NCBI GenBank assembly: GCA_963383645.1
Contig: OY726561.1
Location: 31,290,826-31,354,825, forward strand
Direction: 5' to 3'
DNA from: Muscardinus avellanarius
Taxonomy: Eukaryota; Chordata; Mammalia; Rodentia; Gliridae
DNA length: 64,000 nucleotides
This document shows positions 11,700 to 23,960 of the stretch, one piece after another. The notes under the pieces were generated by a model. The model was given only the letters and a program-made list of their open reading frames with translations, was not told where the DNA came from and ran no database searches. The position numbers were made by a program, and so were the translations under genes. The number at the start of each line of letters is the position of its first letter. The first letter of the stretch is position 1.

Positions 11700-13390
11700 T
11701 AATGTGCCTAAGAAAAATCATATATACTAGAAAATGAAAAGCCACTTAGATTTCATACACAGTTGAGCTGCTTTATGCCTTCTTGATTACAGTAATTCAC
11801 CGCCTCTCTCTCAGCCTGCAGTGACCCTTTGGTACGATGGGCTAATTTTAATAAGCAAAACAATCACAGGCCCAGAATTTTACCCTCACGTTTTCATTCA
11901 AGTTGTATTTATGTGTCCTACATGTCAGTCAGAGAGCAAGAAGTTAATGGCTCATATTTGGAATTCAGGTTAATCTTTTCAGACTTTCTGATGCCAGGAC
12001 TTTTGGTATGTAACAAAATGGAACCTGCCTGACCTGGCAAACAGAGGTGGGAAAATGACAGATTTAGATTTTGCAGTTCATATTTCCCCAGCTTTTACTA
12101 TAAGTTCTACATAAACCAAATAAATAATCTATCATAGAACATGGAAAATGTAGTCAACTGATAACCTCTTTATAGTAACAGCACAAGTGGGCCTATTTTT
12201 CCAATCTTCTTTTTCTATTATTATTTTAAACAATGCAATATAGGCATAATATGGTATTTTCTCTTATACTCAGAGATCTAATATTCCTTCAAATTTTGTT
12301 TATATTTGCCTTATAAAAATACATCATACACATATGATGACCAATAATTTATTACCTTATTGGAAAATTTTGAGCATGAAAAGAGAGAAAGAACATTAAA
12401 TATTAAGTCAGGATCAGAGTATAAATCATGATTATTAAAGTAAAGCTGAGACACCTACTGTCCCTTGGCTTATGATTGAACCATAGTGATGTCAGAATTA
12501 CTCAACTGAGTAAAGGTTGCTCTACTCTCCACATCTGAACATGCATTCTCTTTCCTCCACCAAAATTTTAGTATCTTAAACTGACTAAGAGTGGTGCAGA
12601 TAAAAATTTATACTGTTTTCTAATCTGTTATTGCACATTCAACACACGTAATTTATTTATGAACCAAATTTCTTTCCCAGTTTTGTGAGATAATAACTTT
12701 ACCTCAAGAGAAATAGCGTATTAATTTGTGAAGCTATTTAATAGTACTCAGAAAATAAGAAGTGCACGTGTTTGTGTGTATGTGTGTTTGTATATGTATG
12801 TGTGTGTGTGTGTGTGTGTAGTATTTGTCACACAATAGTCAGAGAATATTGAAAGTTCTCATAAACATTTACTTATAGTAAATATAGTGACTCTAAAAAT
12901 TCCTGGAATCCGTTTTATCACATTGAGTTTACTACTGACATGTATTGTAGTTAAAGAAAAAAATGTCCCTTTTCTCTCCCTTCTGGCAATCACAGAGTAA
13001 AAGAAGCATTGGTTAACATTTAAAATTTTATATGTATTAGAAGTTGAAGTTCAAAATTACCAACTATCTCCTCTACTCATCATAAGACATTTGTCTGTGA
13101 TGAAATAAATTTTAAATTCTAAGCCAATTTAGAGCTGACTATGCTGTGTTATTAAAAGAAAAAAATTATTTTGTGTTTGATTCTAGTTAATAAATAATGA
13201 GGATATTATTCTGATTGATAATATACTGTTGATCTACATTTTGGTATCCCTTATGGTTTCAAAGAGTTGGTCCTCAAACACCCTAGTGAAGGATATTTCA
13301 CTATCACCTTGTCACAGGTAAATGAATGCATGTCAGCCTCCGTGAAAGAATCATCACTCTCAGCCTATATCAATCACCTGTTTGTCTGCC
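11700..13390. other. Unique DNA, 1.7 kb
   Basis: No repeat family, RNA or exon could be supported apart from the (TG)n tract at 12767-12820. The patch 11770-12060 is closer to average base composition than its surroundings and is the part I would compare across mammals for conservation. Confidence 0.45.
12767..12820. repeat. Imperfect (TG)n microsatellite
   Basis: Interrupted TG/TA dinucleotides followed by an uninterrupted (TG)n run. Confidence 0.95.
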
Positions 13391-13397
13391 ATCACCA

Positions 13398-13427
13398 ACT
13401 CAGTGTAAATTGTCATTTACACTGAGT
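13398..13427. repeat. Perfect 13-bp inverted repeat with 4-nt loop
   Basis: Arm 'actcagtgtaaat' (13398-13410), loop 'tgtc', and arm 'atttacactgagt' (13415-13427) pair without mismatch. As RNA or extruded DNA this would form a tight hairpin. No known element was recognised around it. Confidence 0.9.
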
Positions 13428-14029
13428 ACATTGCTGCTGTGAGCACGCACTTGGGGAGAAATCAGAATGTCTTCACAACAACATGTGAGCTTTTTTGTCC
13501 ACTAAGTTTCCACTGATAGAAAATTACTTCCACTAGGAGGTGCCTGGAGCCCAAAGCTAATCTTGTGCAGAGTCTGTGTTAATTCATACCTGGGAGAACA
13601 TTGAGGCTGGTAGATAGAGGAGAGAATTAGATACCAAGGGACCATTCAAAGGGAAGGGACAAAAAGTCTGACCTGCTGCAATGTCTCGGGAATCTTCCTC
13701 ATCACATCTGCAGGGAATACCTAATACTTGCTCACACTAAAATTTGAGAAATAAGGGCTTTATAAAATTAGGATCTCCTGGGCTATGACAAGAGCACAGG
13801 TAGAGAGGCAGCACAGGCAGAGCACAGGCCTTGTCTTCCCTCTCAACTATCGTTTGGCTCCAGTACTGCTGCCTGGGTTGGGGTCTCCTGTGGCCTTGTG
13901 TGTCTCAGGCCTGCCATAGTTCCTTAATCCATGCTTTATATTTCCCACTGCTTGAAACAGTTTATATAAAGAAACTCCTTTGTCAGCCAAATAAGAAGTA
14001 GGAATATAATAAAGAATCCAGATCAGATT
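13428..14029. other. Unique, more GC-balanced block
   Basis: Contains a richer patch at 13780-13930 with two 'gcacagg' repeats ('gagcacagg', 'cagcacagg', 'gagcacagg'). No coding frame, repeat family or RNA gene was identified. Confidence 0.45.
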
Positions 14030-14117
14030 TTTAAAGGACTAAATAAGTAATGTGTGCATGTATACCTCTAACATCTTGTACCCCATTAAGATGTATGACT
14101 ACAATGCACCAATAAAA
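14030..14117 (+). mobile_element. LINE-1 3' end, sense
   Basis: 'acatcttgtaccccattaag' followed by 'tgactacaatgcaccaataa' and poly-A is the sense version of the L1 terminus seen in reverse at many other sites. The 5' boundary is unclear. Confidence 0.78.
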
Positions 14118-14353
14118 AAATTTTTTTAATGATAAAATATCCTAATTTTTCCTTGGGTATTAAATGTTTTGCATCTTTTATTTTAAAGCAGCATTGCCCT
14201 AATAAAACTGACTTTGCTTATAACAGGTTCGTTTAGCCATTGATATGTACAAAATACATCCAAACTGCATTCCAAATATCATTTTAATAGAAGGATGGAA
14301 AAAGAGAGGTAGGAGAGGAGAGACGTAGAGAGAGGCAGAAGAGGAGGAAGATG

Positions 14354-14361
<8 letters not shown>

Positions 14362-14406
<45 letters not shown>
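14362..14406. repeat. (GA)n microsatellite
   Basis: About 22 uninterrupted GA units within a longer purine-rich stretch (14290-14430). Confidence 0.98.
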
Positions 14407-14409
<3 letters not shown>

Positions 14410-14411
<2 letters not shown>

Positions 14412-15608
14412 AAGAGAAATGAAAAGAGAAGAAAGCTCTGCATGATCCACATACACTCATCAGAAGAAACATCAGTCCAACTCTCTTCAGGCATCTTTCA
14501 AAAGATTTCACTGTGGCACACTGAGATTCCTCAGCAGGAAGGAAGTCACAGAGGCACTAAAACTCAACTACCTGAAAATAAATCTATTAAACCATTTGTA
14601 TCTTTATCCATGGGCAAGAAAAAAATCTAAATCAACTACCTTTAGGAGAATATATTAAACTAATTTGTTTTAGCAGCAACCCAGCAGGAGAAACCAAAAT
14701 AAAGCTGTGACCAGCAAATAAACAGACCCCACAGTAAAGAAAGAAGGAAGTGAGATAAGGAAAGGACAAAAGCATCCTATTGCTTAAGAAAAATGAAAGC
14801 AACTGGTAACCTTGGAAATGACTGCAGTACTTACATTTCCTGAAACCTGCACTATTGTGCTTTTAGGAGAAAATGTTTATTCAATGTGTTGGTTTATTTA
14901 TAAGTGTTTCAGTCTGTTTGTGATTTTTGAACTCATGTTTATAAATTTCACTTTAATAAAGCATCCTTTTCAATGCCATTTCATACACCACCTGTACTAC
15001 ACTTATCTTATTTTGAAAATACATCATTGTTACTTGTGTAATATCTCAGGTGTCATCACCAAAGTAGCTTAACATATTTTTAACATTTTTTTTTCTTTAC
15101 CTAGTTATTGAAACTGTGAATTCTGGATTGTATTTAAAGCTGACACTGGAAAGTTCTGGGAGAGCAAGGATGTCTTATTATGAACAATAATAAAAACAAA
15201 AAGAATATATTTGTCTGCATTAGGCTATGTTTATGCTATATGAAAATTATTGACATACATGTTTTAAAGACTTTTGAATCATTGTAGTACTATGCTATCA
15301 GTAGAGTTGGTGTTTTATTATATTTTGTTTTCACTAATGCCTATGTTGGTCACTTCCATTGTCTTCTGTTTTTCTTTTCTTCTGGTTTTCTATGTATCAT
15401 TTTCAGGAATAGAAAATAGTCAACATTAGTATTCTTAAAGACAGTTTTCATATTTCACTAAAATAATTTATAGACATTTCTGTCCTATCACATATCAAAC
15501 TCATCATCAGAGAAAAACCTTGTTAATTTAGAAATCTTAATCAATATCTAGGAAATTATTTTATGATCAACTATAAAAATTATTCTGAATCATATTCTTT
15601 GTGTTTCC
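14410..15608. other. Unique AT-rich DNA, 1.2 kb
   Basis: No recognisable repeat, RNA or gene. Short frames such as 14812-15072 (86 codons) carry no recognisable domain. Confidence 0.5.
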
Positions 15609-15610
15609 TA

Positions 15611-15965
15611 ATTTTTTATTGGTGCATTGTAGTCATACATCTTAATGGAGTACAAGATGGTAGAGGCATACATGCACACATCACTCATTTAGCCTTTCCC
15701 CAATCCCTATCCAATTCCCTCCTCTTTCCTTCCTTCTCATGTTTGACTTATTGATTGACTTTGATATGTTTGTGAATGAACATCATGTCCATTAGGAAAT
15801 TTCCCTCTTCCCTCTCCTGTAACTCCCACTTAAGCCTCCTTATTTGCTCATCTATGGTTTCTCCTCCTTTGTCTAGCTTTCCTCCTATAACCCTTTTTCT
15901 CCCTAGCTTCCTCATATTAGGGAAAGCATCCAATTTTTTACTTACATCATATAGATTTCTCAGTG
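15611..15965 (-). mobile_element. LINE-1 3' UTR fragment
   Basis: Clear antisense copy: 'ttattggtgcattgtagtca', 'cttaatggagtacaagatgg', 'gtagaggcatacatgcaca', and the CT-rich UTR down to 'attagggaaagcatcc'. It serves as the best local reference for this L1 3' UTR type. Confidence 0.88.
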
Positions 15966-16309
15966 TTTCACAGTAGGCAAGCCCTTGCTTTTCTATGTTC
16001 TATTAGATGATGTAAATATATGTCAAAATTGATCAGAGAAATATACAACTATATAGGTTGTCATCATCTCATAAAGAAATAGTCCTTAGTCACAGTGGCT
16101 CCGTATAATAAGGTTAACTATCGATTATTTAATCACTTGATGTGGATATAGATCTTTGCATGTAGGTTTTTATTGAAGACAGATTGTTGCTTGAATCTTC
16201 TCTACATGATAGACAACCACTTATAATTTTTCCCATTATAAGTTCAACATCATCATTTTATATTGGAAACATAAATTAAATATGAATATCGTCATCACAC
16301 ATTCCAAAA

Positions 16310-16730
16310 TCATATCCAATTTTTCTTGAGTGCATAAGTGTTCAGTGTCTAGAATAGTAATATTTTTTTATTCTTGATGATTAGTATCCTTTTTTTTTTT
16401 TTACGGGGCTGGGGATGGAACCCAGGGACATTCAACCTCTTATCCACCTCCTCCCACCCTCCTTTTTTTACTTCTTTACTTTGAAACTGGGTCTCACTGA
16501 GTTGCAGAGGGCCTCACTAAGTAGCTGAGGCTGTCCATGAACCGCGATCCTCCAGTCTCAGCCTCTAGAATGCTGGGATTACAAGCGTGCACCACCACTC
16601 CCGGCTTGATGATTAGTATTCTAAGGAGAACTAGATGAAATATCAGTGTTACTTTGATTTAAATTTCCCTGATTGTTAATAATGTTAAACATTTTTATAT
16701 ATTTATTATGCATTTCCTTTTATATTTATT
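16310..16730 (-). mobile_element. LINE-1 fragment hosting a SINE
   Basis: 'ttattcttgatgattagtat' and, past the SINE, 'agatgaaatatcagtg' plus 'aatttccctgattgttaat' match the antisense ORF2-end region of L1. It may be the continuation of the L1 at 15611, but 15966-16310 does not look like L1. Confidence 0.65.
16388..16605 (-). mobile_element. B1-dID SINE, type A
   Basis: Full length and little diverged ('ggggctggggatggaaccca' to 'caccaccactcccgg'). An exact 14-bp target duplication 'ttgatgattagtat' lies at 16374-16387 and 16606-16619, inside an L1 fragment. Confidence 0.95.
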
Positions 16731-17010
16731 AGGGTACCCAGAACAGTATTAAGAGTCCATAAGCACTGAATAAATATCAACTTTGGATCAACTAGCTACA
16801 GCTACTGGATAGTTGAGGGATTTCACAGAGCTTTGTTTATTCCAAGTCCAGTTTTGACTAGACCTGCAGGGTAAATGAAACATTGAAACAATAAAATTCT
16901 TAGTGATTTCATAATCTCAGTTTTGACAAAATATTAATGCATCCAATTGCCCACATAAAGTACAGGGGATATGCTATATAAAAGCCTGCTCCAGATATGT
17001 TACAATAAAT

Positions 17011-17599
17011 TAAATATAAACTTAGTGAGATATATATATAACATATATATATGTTATAAATATATAATATATATTTATATATATTTATATATATGAATAA
17101 ATATATAATATATATTTATTTATATAAATAAATTTTATATAATTTATATAAATAAATATATTTTATAATTTATATTTTTATAATTATATTTTTATAATTT
17201 ATATATTATAATTTTTATAATTACATTTTATATAATATATAAATATATAAATATATAATATATATATATATTTATATATAAATATATAAATATATAAATA
17301 TATAAATATATAAATATATAAATATATATAAATATATAAATATATAAATATATAAATATATAAATATATAAATATATATAAATATATAAATATATAAAAT
17401 ATAAATATAAAATATAAATATAAATATAAAATATAAATATAAAATATAAATATAAAATATAAATATAAATATATAAATATATAAATATATAAATATATAT
17501 AAATATATAAATATATAAATATATATAAATATATAAATATATAAATATATAATATATAAATATAAACTTAGTGAGATATATATATAACATATATATATG
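17011..17599. repeat. AT-rich minisatellite with 43-bp flanking repeats
   Basis: The core is a large array of 'aaatatat'-type units made almost only of A and T (about 17054-17556). The same 43-bp sequence, which includes 'cttagtgagatatata', sits at both edges, 17011-17053 and 17557-17599, with no mismatch. Open frames in the array are low-complexity artefacts. Confidence 0.95.
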
Positions 17600-17679
17600 A
17601 TATATATATAGCAGCAAAACTGATTTGTATGTCTACATTCCTTGAAAATCCCTAATATGCAGAAGCTAGAGATAAAATG

Positions 17680-17966
17680 GGTCACAGAAAGAACTCTAGA
17701 CTGACTAAGAAGGAGACACCATAGATAAGCAAATAAGGTGACCTAACTGGGGGGTAAGGGAGAGGAGAAAGAGAAAATTTCTCTAAAGTACATGATGTAC
17801 ATTCACAAACATATCAAAGTCTAAGACAAACATGAGAAGGAAGAAAGGGGGGAAACTGGGTAGGAAGTTGGAAAGGGCTAAATGATTGATATGGGTGTGT
17901 GTGTATGCCTCTACCATCTTGTACTCCATTAAGATGTCTGGCTAAAATACATATATCAAAAAAGAA
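17680..17966 (+). mobile_element. LINE-1 3' UTR, sense
   Basis: Purine-rich 3' UTR (sense view) with 'caaacatatcaaagtc' and the terminus 'catcttgtactccattaaga' followed by an A-rich tail, the reverse of the 15611 copy. The last bases have drifted. Confidence 0.78.
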
Positions 17967-18800
17967 AAGAAAATCAACCCATTATTAAAGACATAAAAAT
18001 AAACAATGCATGTTAACCATATATTTATAGGATTTAACAAAGCACATGATTTTTAACTAAAATTAATTTGTTGATTTAGAGTGTTAACATTTTTAATAAA
18101 CTCACTTGGAATTTTACATGTTAATGACAACTTTTCACTTTTCTATTTACTAAGCTTTTTTGGAGCTCCCTCTACTGTTCAAATATGAACATGCTTTTCA
18201 AAATTTACTAAGGAAAGTAATCTGGTTTAAAAACAAACAGCTGGCTAAAGATTTATATTTATATTCTGTGCAAATTTATATTTATATGTACAATTTGTAT
18301 ATTTATAATAGTATTGTAAGTAAAAATTTAATTACCTGACATTTCTACCTATAAGTCATCTATCTAGTTTTATAAGCCAGTTCCTGAAATAATTAAAAAG
18401 GTCTAAGTCTTTATAGTAAAACATAATGAAACATCAATGATTTTTCAGTTTCATTTTTCTCTCTGTTATATTATCTGTTAATGTTTTATTAGTTTATATG
18501 TGACAAAACTACATCATACAGAATAAAAATAATTCTGAAACTTAAACAATGGAAATCAAAAAGGCTTAAAATATATTTTGTATTTGCATAGGTGATCTAA
18601 AATTATATAAGGCATTTTTTATCTTTGAAAACTCATACATCCTAAATGATTTAAAGAAATGTTAAATATTATACAGTAAATGGAAAGGAAACCTAGAAAT
18701 TCTAATACAACATTAAATTCATAAAAACATTCTTAAAGGAAATTCATATATTCTAAGTCAAGGTTAGATATATAAGAGATAATTTCCTTATTAGAATTAA
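17967..18800. other. Unique AT-rich DNA
   Basis: No gene, RNA or repeat family recognised. Confidence 0.5.
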
Positions 18801-18805
18801 TGTAG

Positions 18806-18993
18806 CCAGGCATGGTAGTGTATGCTTGTAATCCCCACGCTTGGGGAGGCAGAGACAGGAGGATCATGCAGTTTCGAAGCTAGCCTCACTGGCTTAAGAG
18901 ATCCTGTTTCTAAAAAAATATATAAAATAGGTCTGGGAGTGTAGCCTGGAGGTAGAAGGGTTTCCAGGAACCCCAATACCACACACACAAAAA
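18806..18993 (+). mobile_element. B1-dID SINE, type B
   Basis: Type B copy with 'gtaatccccacgcttgggg', the left half ending 'ggcttaagagatcctg', and right half 'gggagtgtagcctggagg'. A 13-bp target duplication with one mismatch lies at 18793-18805 and 18994-19006. Confidence 0.92.
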
Positions 18994-19430
18994 AGAATTA
19001 TTGTAGTCAGTGTTAATGTTTCTTTTGATTAAGGCAATGTGTAATTTTCTTATTGATTCCTATTTAAAAATATAAAGACTTCCTCTGTGATTAAGTCACA
19101 AATACTAAAATATGTAAAGTTATAAAATATATTTACAATAAGAATACCAAAAGTAGCTATGAATCTTGGAGATTTTTGTACTAGGATACGGAAAATCAAT
19201 ATTGTAATGAGTTCTACAATATAGAGCGACCAGGATATAAAAGCCCAGCTAAAATAATGCTTGAGTTTATTAGTCCAAGAATTCAAATGACAAAATGCAA
19301 TAAGACAAAACATTGTAGTTAAGAATATATAGCAGTTAAATAATTGTCTGATATTTCCTAAACACATATTAAAGTTTCATAATTAGGTAGTACTGAAAAC
19401 TTTAACCGAAGTTGTATTTTAGATTAAGTA

Positions 19431-19749
19431 CAATTGCCTTTTGGTATTGGATATTGATTATAGGATTCCCTACCCCCGTGGATACCAAAATCTTTGGATG
19501 GTTAAATCTCATAATAAATGGCATAGTATTTGTATATAACCTTTGCAAATTATCTAACATACTTTTAGTAATTTTAAAACTACTTATGATACCTAATATG
19601 TTACAAATGCCATGAATCTGGAATTCATGTTGCATAATTTAAGGAATGATAACAGCACATAAGCCTGCACCTATTCACTATAGTATCAGTTCTCCACCAA
19701 TATTTTTGACCCATGATTGGTTGAATCCATGGATGTGGGAGGCCAACTG
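19431..19749 (-). mobile_element. MER2-like Tigger DNA element
   Basis: Recognisable internal strings are 'gtggataccaaaatcttt', 'ggcatagtatttgtatata' and 'gattggttgaatccatgga', ending 'gggaggccaactg'. The left end 'caattgccttttggtattg' and the right end are degraded terminal inverted repeats, so this is a near-complete non-autonomous copy. It has no transposase. Confidence 0.75.
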
Positions 19750-20004
19750 GAATTCATAACTGATTTCTCTATTTTAGGAGCAGAAAGATTTTTTTTTTCA
19801 AATTTTAGAAGTCTCATGTTTTCTAAAGCATCATTGAATACCATTCATATGTTCTAAAGATTTTTATGGCCTACTTTGGAGATATTTCTTTTAAATAAAT
19901 TCATAGAAACGTACATGCTAAGAAGTGGCATTGTACTCTGGGTAACTGATATTGATTCTGTTTTAAGCATAGGAAAAGAGAAAAAGTAGCGTGTATATGT
20001 GCTT

Positions 20005-20205
20005 ACTTAGCGTATTCATATACAGCATTTTCTATATGCCAGATACTGCTATAAATACTTTATAAAAGCAAACTACTGAAAGATCATAAAGGATAGTATT
20101 ATCACTTTCTCCATTTTACAAGTAGGGAAACTAAAGCAATGAATTTTATTTTTAAAAAATCTAAGGGCGTATGTAGCTAGAAATTAGGGAAGATACATGT
20201 AATCC
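20005..20205 (-). mobile_element. MIR element
   Basis: Antisense MIR: 'atgccagatactgctataaa', 'ccattttacaagtaggga' and 'aactaaagcaatga' follow the expected order. It is diverged. Confidence 0.55.
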
Positions 20206-20291
20206 TATGCACTATGGCTTCAGTCTGTGGCTTGAACCTTTCCATTCCTCTTACCTACTCTACTCCTGTATGGGAAAAGAGGGGAGTTTCA

Positions 20292-20360
20292 TTCCTTCCT
20301 TCCTTCCTTCCTTCCTTCCTTCCTTCCTTCCTTCCTTCCTTCCTTCCTTCCTTCCTTCCT
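20292..20360. repeat. (TTCC)n microsatellite
   Basis: About 17 perfect TTCC units. Confidence 0.98.
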
Positions 20361-20639
20361 CTGTTGCAATCAGATCAGTCTGATGTAGGAAACTCAATCC
20401 TATGGTAACTTGAGGAAACTAAGAATTGCTTTTTTTTTATCTCTCACATCGTGGTAATGTAATTTACTTACAGGGTGTGTTTAGACAATACATGGATGGG
20501 TTAATCTGATATCTAAAATCCTTACAGGAGTCCTTACTTCCTGCTTATAGTTATTGTTATGCCAAAATAAATACTTACTTTTTTAAACATGTATAAACTT
20601 CCAAGGATAATTGCAAAATATTGTGCATAAGTACAGGAA

Positions 20640-21054
20640 GACTCTGCTTTAGTCTGTTTTCTGTTAGGATAAAGTGATACCCTAAACTGGAAATGTTATA
20701 TTAAAGTGAGGTTTATTTCAGCTTATGCTTCTGGTCCAAAGTTGAGAGGGAGGCCCCATCCAGTGATTAGTTTTCTGCAGTCTCTGCATCTCAAAGTGGT
20801 ACAGAACATTATGGATACAGACAGAGTATGCAAAAAAAAAATAACCAAACTGGCTTTTATGAGAGACCCAATCTCAAGGTAACATGTTAGCCCATTAATC
20901 AATTATTCTCATGAGTAGATTAATCCATTTAAGAGGGTAAGGCCCTAATCACCTCTTAAAGGAACTACCTAGTCTCATTTCTAAACATCTCATAATCAGG
21001 ATTAATTTTAATGTGAGTTTCAGAAGGGGCACATCATATTCAAACCATAGTAGA
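20640..21054 (-). mobile_element. MaLR-type LTR
   Basis: Antisense MaLR layout: 'gtctgttttctgttaggata' start, 'gaggtttatttcagctta', 'ggccctaatcacctcttaaa', and ends 'tattcaaaccatagta'. It is a solo LTR with no internal region. The subfamily is not determined. Confidence 0.7.
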
Positions 21055-21119
21055 ATCCATAATCCTAAGTAACATACATGAATAATCAGATTCATTTATG
21101 ATGCCAAAAGGATTAAGCA

Positions 21120-21120
<1 letters not shown>

Positions 21121-21168
<48 letters not shown>
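21121..21168. repeat. (CA)n microsatellite
   Basis: 24 uninterrupted CA units. Confidence 0.99.
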
Positions 21169-21169
<1 letters not shown>

Positions 21170-21499
21170 CCAGCTCCTAATGGAAGATTACAAATGGCAT
21201 CTCCATCCACTCTTACTATTTCTGTCACTTTGTTCATCTTTTCCTTCTGACACAGTGAAATGTGTTAATACTTAACATTGTAAAGTCTTGGGGTTTTGTG
21301 TCTTAGCTATTGCCCCTCATCTTTTGTCACTGCAAAGTTAACTGAATCAACTTTTCTTCCTTCTTTAACTTTTTAGATATCATATTTTAGGGTACCAGTT
21401 TGTGTAGTATAACTCTAGTTGTTTTTTAAATAATTAAATGAATTTGAATTAGCTGAGTAGTTTAGCACTTAGATGATACTAGAAAAGGACAAGTCTGAA

Positions 21500-21690
21500 C
21501 TGCTTGTTCCTTTTAGTTCAGTGAAAAGACAATGGCTTTGAAATCAAGCAGATTTGGATCAGTATCTCAGTTCTTTTGTGTATAAGCTACGTGATTTGGG
21601 CAATATATCTGACATCTCTAAGATTCAGTTTATCCTATAAACTGGACATGATAACAACTACTAAACAGAAAAGTCTTAAGAAACCAGTTT
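21500..21690 (+). mobile_element. MIR element
   Basis: Good MIR order: 'gacaatggctttgaaatcaa' near the start, 'agctacgtgatttgggcaa', 'catctctaagattcagtt', and 'aactggacatgataacaact'. It lies just before a SINE. Confidence 0.75.
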
Positions 21691-21707
21691 AAAATATATC
21701 CAGCAAT

Positions 21708-21914
21708 GGCTGGGCATGATGGGGCAAGCTTATAAGCCCAGAATTTAGGAGGCTGAGACAGGAAGATTGTGGTTTGCAGATAGCATCAGCTACTTGGTGA
21801 GGTCCTTTGCAACTGAGTAAGACCCTATTTCAAAATAAAGAATAAACAATAGGGTTGGGAGTGTAGCTTGGAGTTAGAATGCCCCTGTGTTCCATACCCA
21901 GTACTGCAAAAAGA
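21708..21914 (+). mobile_element. B1-dID SINE, type A
   Basis: Diverged full-length copy from 'ggctgggcatgatggggc' to 'ccatacccagtactgca'. Its tail has become a compound microsatellite. Confidence 0.88.
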
Positions 21915-21915
21915 T

Positions 21916-21916
<1 letters not shown>

Positions 21917-22000
<84 letters not shown>

Positions 22001-22050
22001 TTATTATATATGTGTATATGTGTGTGTATATATGTATATGTATATGTATC
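21917..22050. repeat. (TG)n(TA)n compound microsatellite
   Basis: A long TG run passes directly into a TA run, then mixed TG/TA. It begins in the tail of the SINE at 21708. Confidence 0.98.
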
Positions 22051-22514
22051 TCCAGCAGTGCTATTTTGAAGTGATATCAGAGCATTGCCAAACAGATACA
22101 CTTAGGAGTCAGCTAGTAGTCTAGGGAATTGTAACTAGTTTGTGATACACTATTGATTAGAATCAGACTACAAAGTTAAAATTAACTTTCCAAAGATTGA
22201 TAAGTAACAAGTGTTTTTGCCTAGTGAAAAAAATAATCCTCATGTTATACTTTCATTTTATTTGTAGAATGTTAACTAATCTGGTATCTAATTTTGCAAC
22301 ATTATTCCAGAGATTTTCAGCACTTACTGTATGTTGAGCAGCTTATTTTATTTTCCATTAGACCAGCTGTATTATCTTTTTAGCTATCCCTAAAATTTAT
22401 GTTTTTAATCTTTAATTGAGCTTATAATACACATGTTTGTGAGAGTTCTATTTTTAACTTGGTGTATTTTGATAGAAGTAGCTATTTAAGTAAATGTAAA
22501 AATAGAAACAACTT

Positions 22515-22890
22515 GGTTACCTCATCCCCTGGGCACTTTTCTTATGGCTCTCCGAATGGAAGCACTCTTGCTCCTTTGCCTACCTGGAAGGTCCTTTCTT
22601 AACATTCCCCCTTGTTGTTATCCCAACTATTCTCCTTGGCCTAGTTAAAATACTTTCTTTTGCAGGAAGTCTTAGCTAATTCCACAAATCAGAAGTGACT
22701 GCTCTCTGAGTTCCCAAACCATTTTTCTTTGTCACTGAAATTAATCATGGTTATTTGTGTATGTCCCAACTCCCCTAATGAACTTGAGCGTATTGAGAGT
22801 AGATATTTTATCTTGTGTATCATTTAACACACACCATTCCCCATACTGCACTTTGTCCTGGCAAGGGTACAATGACAAATATTTGCTTAT
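22515..22890 (+). mobile_element. L2 3' region
   Basis: L2-like sense order: 'aaggtcctttcttaacattc', 'ttttgcaggaagtcttagc', 'actcccctaatgaacttgag', 'ttttatcttgtgtatcattt', then a diverged terminus. It is ancient. Confidence 0.65.
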
Positions 22891-23243
22891 TAGAATTAGG
22901 CCTGGAAAGATATGAAATAAACCATTTACACCTCTGTTATTAAAAGAAAATCAGGGTGGGGTGATGGATATAACAAAATCAAGCAGTTATCAGTAAAATA
23001 TAAAAAGTAGAAAAGTACAGAGTATTTTTTAAATTTTGTATTTAATATATAAACAAGGATTTATAAAGTTCAAATTACTGGTGGTTTAAATAATAAAAAG
23101 TGAGACACTTCCAGAGACCATTTTTTATGTAGCATACAGCTTCTAATTACATAAATAAAAACTCAATGATATTAAAGAATCTGTATTTTTATTATTTCAA
23201 ATACTATTTTTATAACTTTAAGTTTTATAAAAACCTACAGAAA

Positions 23244-23610
23244 TCATTTTTATTGGTACATTGTATTCATACATCTTAATGGGATAACAAGATGGCAGAG
23301 ACATAATAAACACACCACTCATTTTGCCCTTCCCCACTTCCCATCCCATTCTCTCCACCCCCTCCACCCCCTCTTTTTTTTTTCTTGTGTGTGTGATACT
23401 GGGGACAGGACCCAGGATATTTTATCTCTGAGTTACATACCCAGTCCTATCTTTTATTCTTTATTTTGAAATGGAGTCTCACTGGGTTGCAAAGGGACTC
23501 AATAAGTAGCTGAAGCTGTCCTCAAACTGTGATCCTCCTGTCTCAGCCTTCCAGATGCTGGGATTACACATGTACACCACCATGCCTGGCTGCCTCCCCC
23601 TCATTTTAAT
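23244..23610 (-). mobile_element. LINE-1 3' end with SINE inside
   Basis: 'tttttattggtacattgtat', 'cttaatgggataacaagatgg' and the CT-rich UTR are the antisense L1 terminus. The SINE at 23373-23590 sits in the CT-rich region, and a short CT-rich piece resumes after it. Confidence 0.82.
23373..23590 (-). mobile_element. B1-dID SINE, type A
   Basis: Poly-T, ID half 'ggacaggacccaggatat', linker, and B1 half ending 'accaccatgcctggc'. It is inserted in the L1 3' UTR. Confidence 0.9.
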
Positions 23611-23760
23611 ATTGGTAGCTTAGAACAAATTTATGACCACAGATGGAGTAATATATAGTATATGACACCCCGTACACACATGAGTTATTCCTGTCAATAA
23701 AATTATAACATACTCTTTCCTATCAAAGAAATATTATACATATAAGCTATGCTACATCTC

Positions 23761-23960
23761 CTTCTTTGTTTTTGCAGTATTGAGAATGGAACTCAGGGGA
23801 ATTCTACTTCCAAGGTACATGCCCAGTCCTATTTTTAATTTTGAAACAGGATCTAAGTTATAGAGGGTCTCACTAAGTAGGTGAGAATGGCTGCAAACTT
23901 GTGATCCTCCTATCTCAGCCTTACAAGTACTGAGATTACAAGCATGCACCACCATGCACG
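23761..23960 (-). mobile_element. B1-dID SINE, diverged
   Basis: ID half 'gagaatggaactcaggggaa' and B1 half 'gatcctcctatctcagcc' to 'gcaccaccatgcac'. No target duplication was found. Confidence 0.85.

Noticed and set aside
13780..13930. GC-richer patch as a CpG island or promoter
   Set aside because: It has very few CpG dinucleotides and no promoter motif that stands out.
14199..14511. Ser/Leu-rich frames
   Set aside because: Translations of a (GA)n tract.
17054..17556. CRISPR-like array
   Set aside because: The units are short A/T motifs without unique spacers, and the genome is mammalian.
17228..17685. Two frames of 129 and 137 codons rich in Y, I, F and L
   Set aside because: They are translations of an A/T-only minisatellite.
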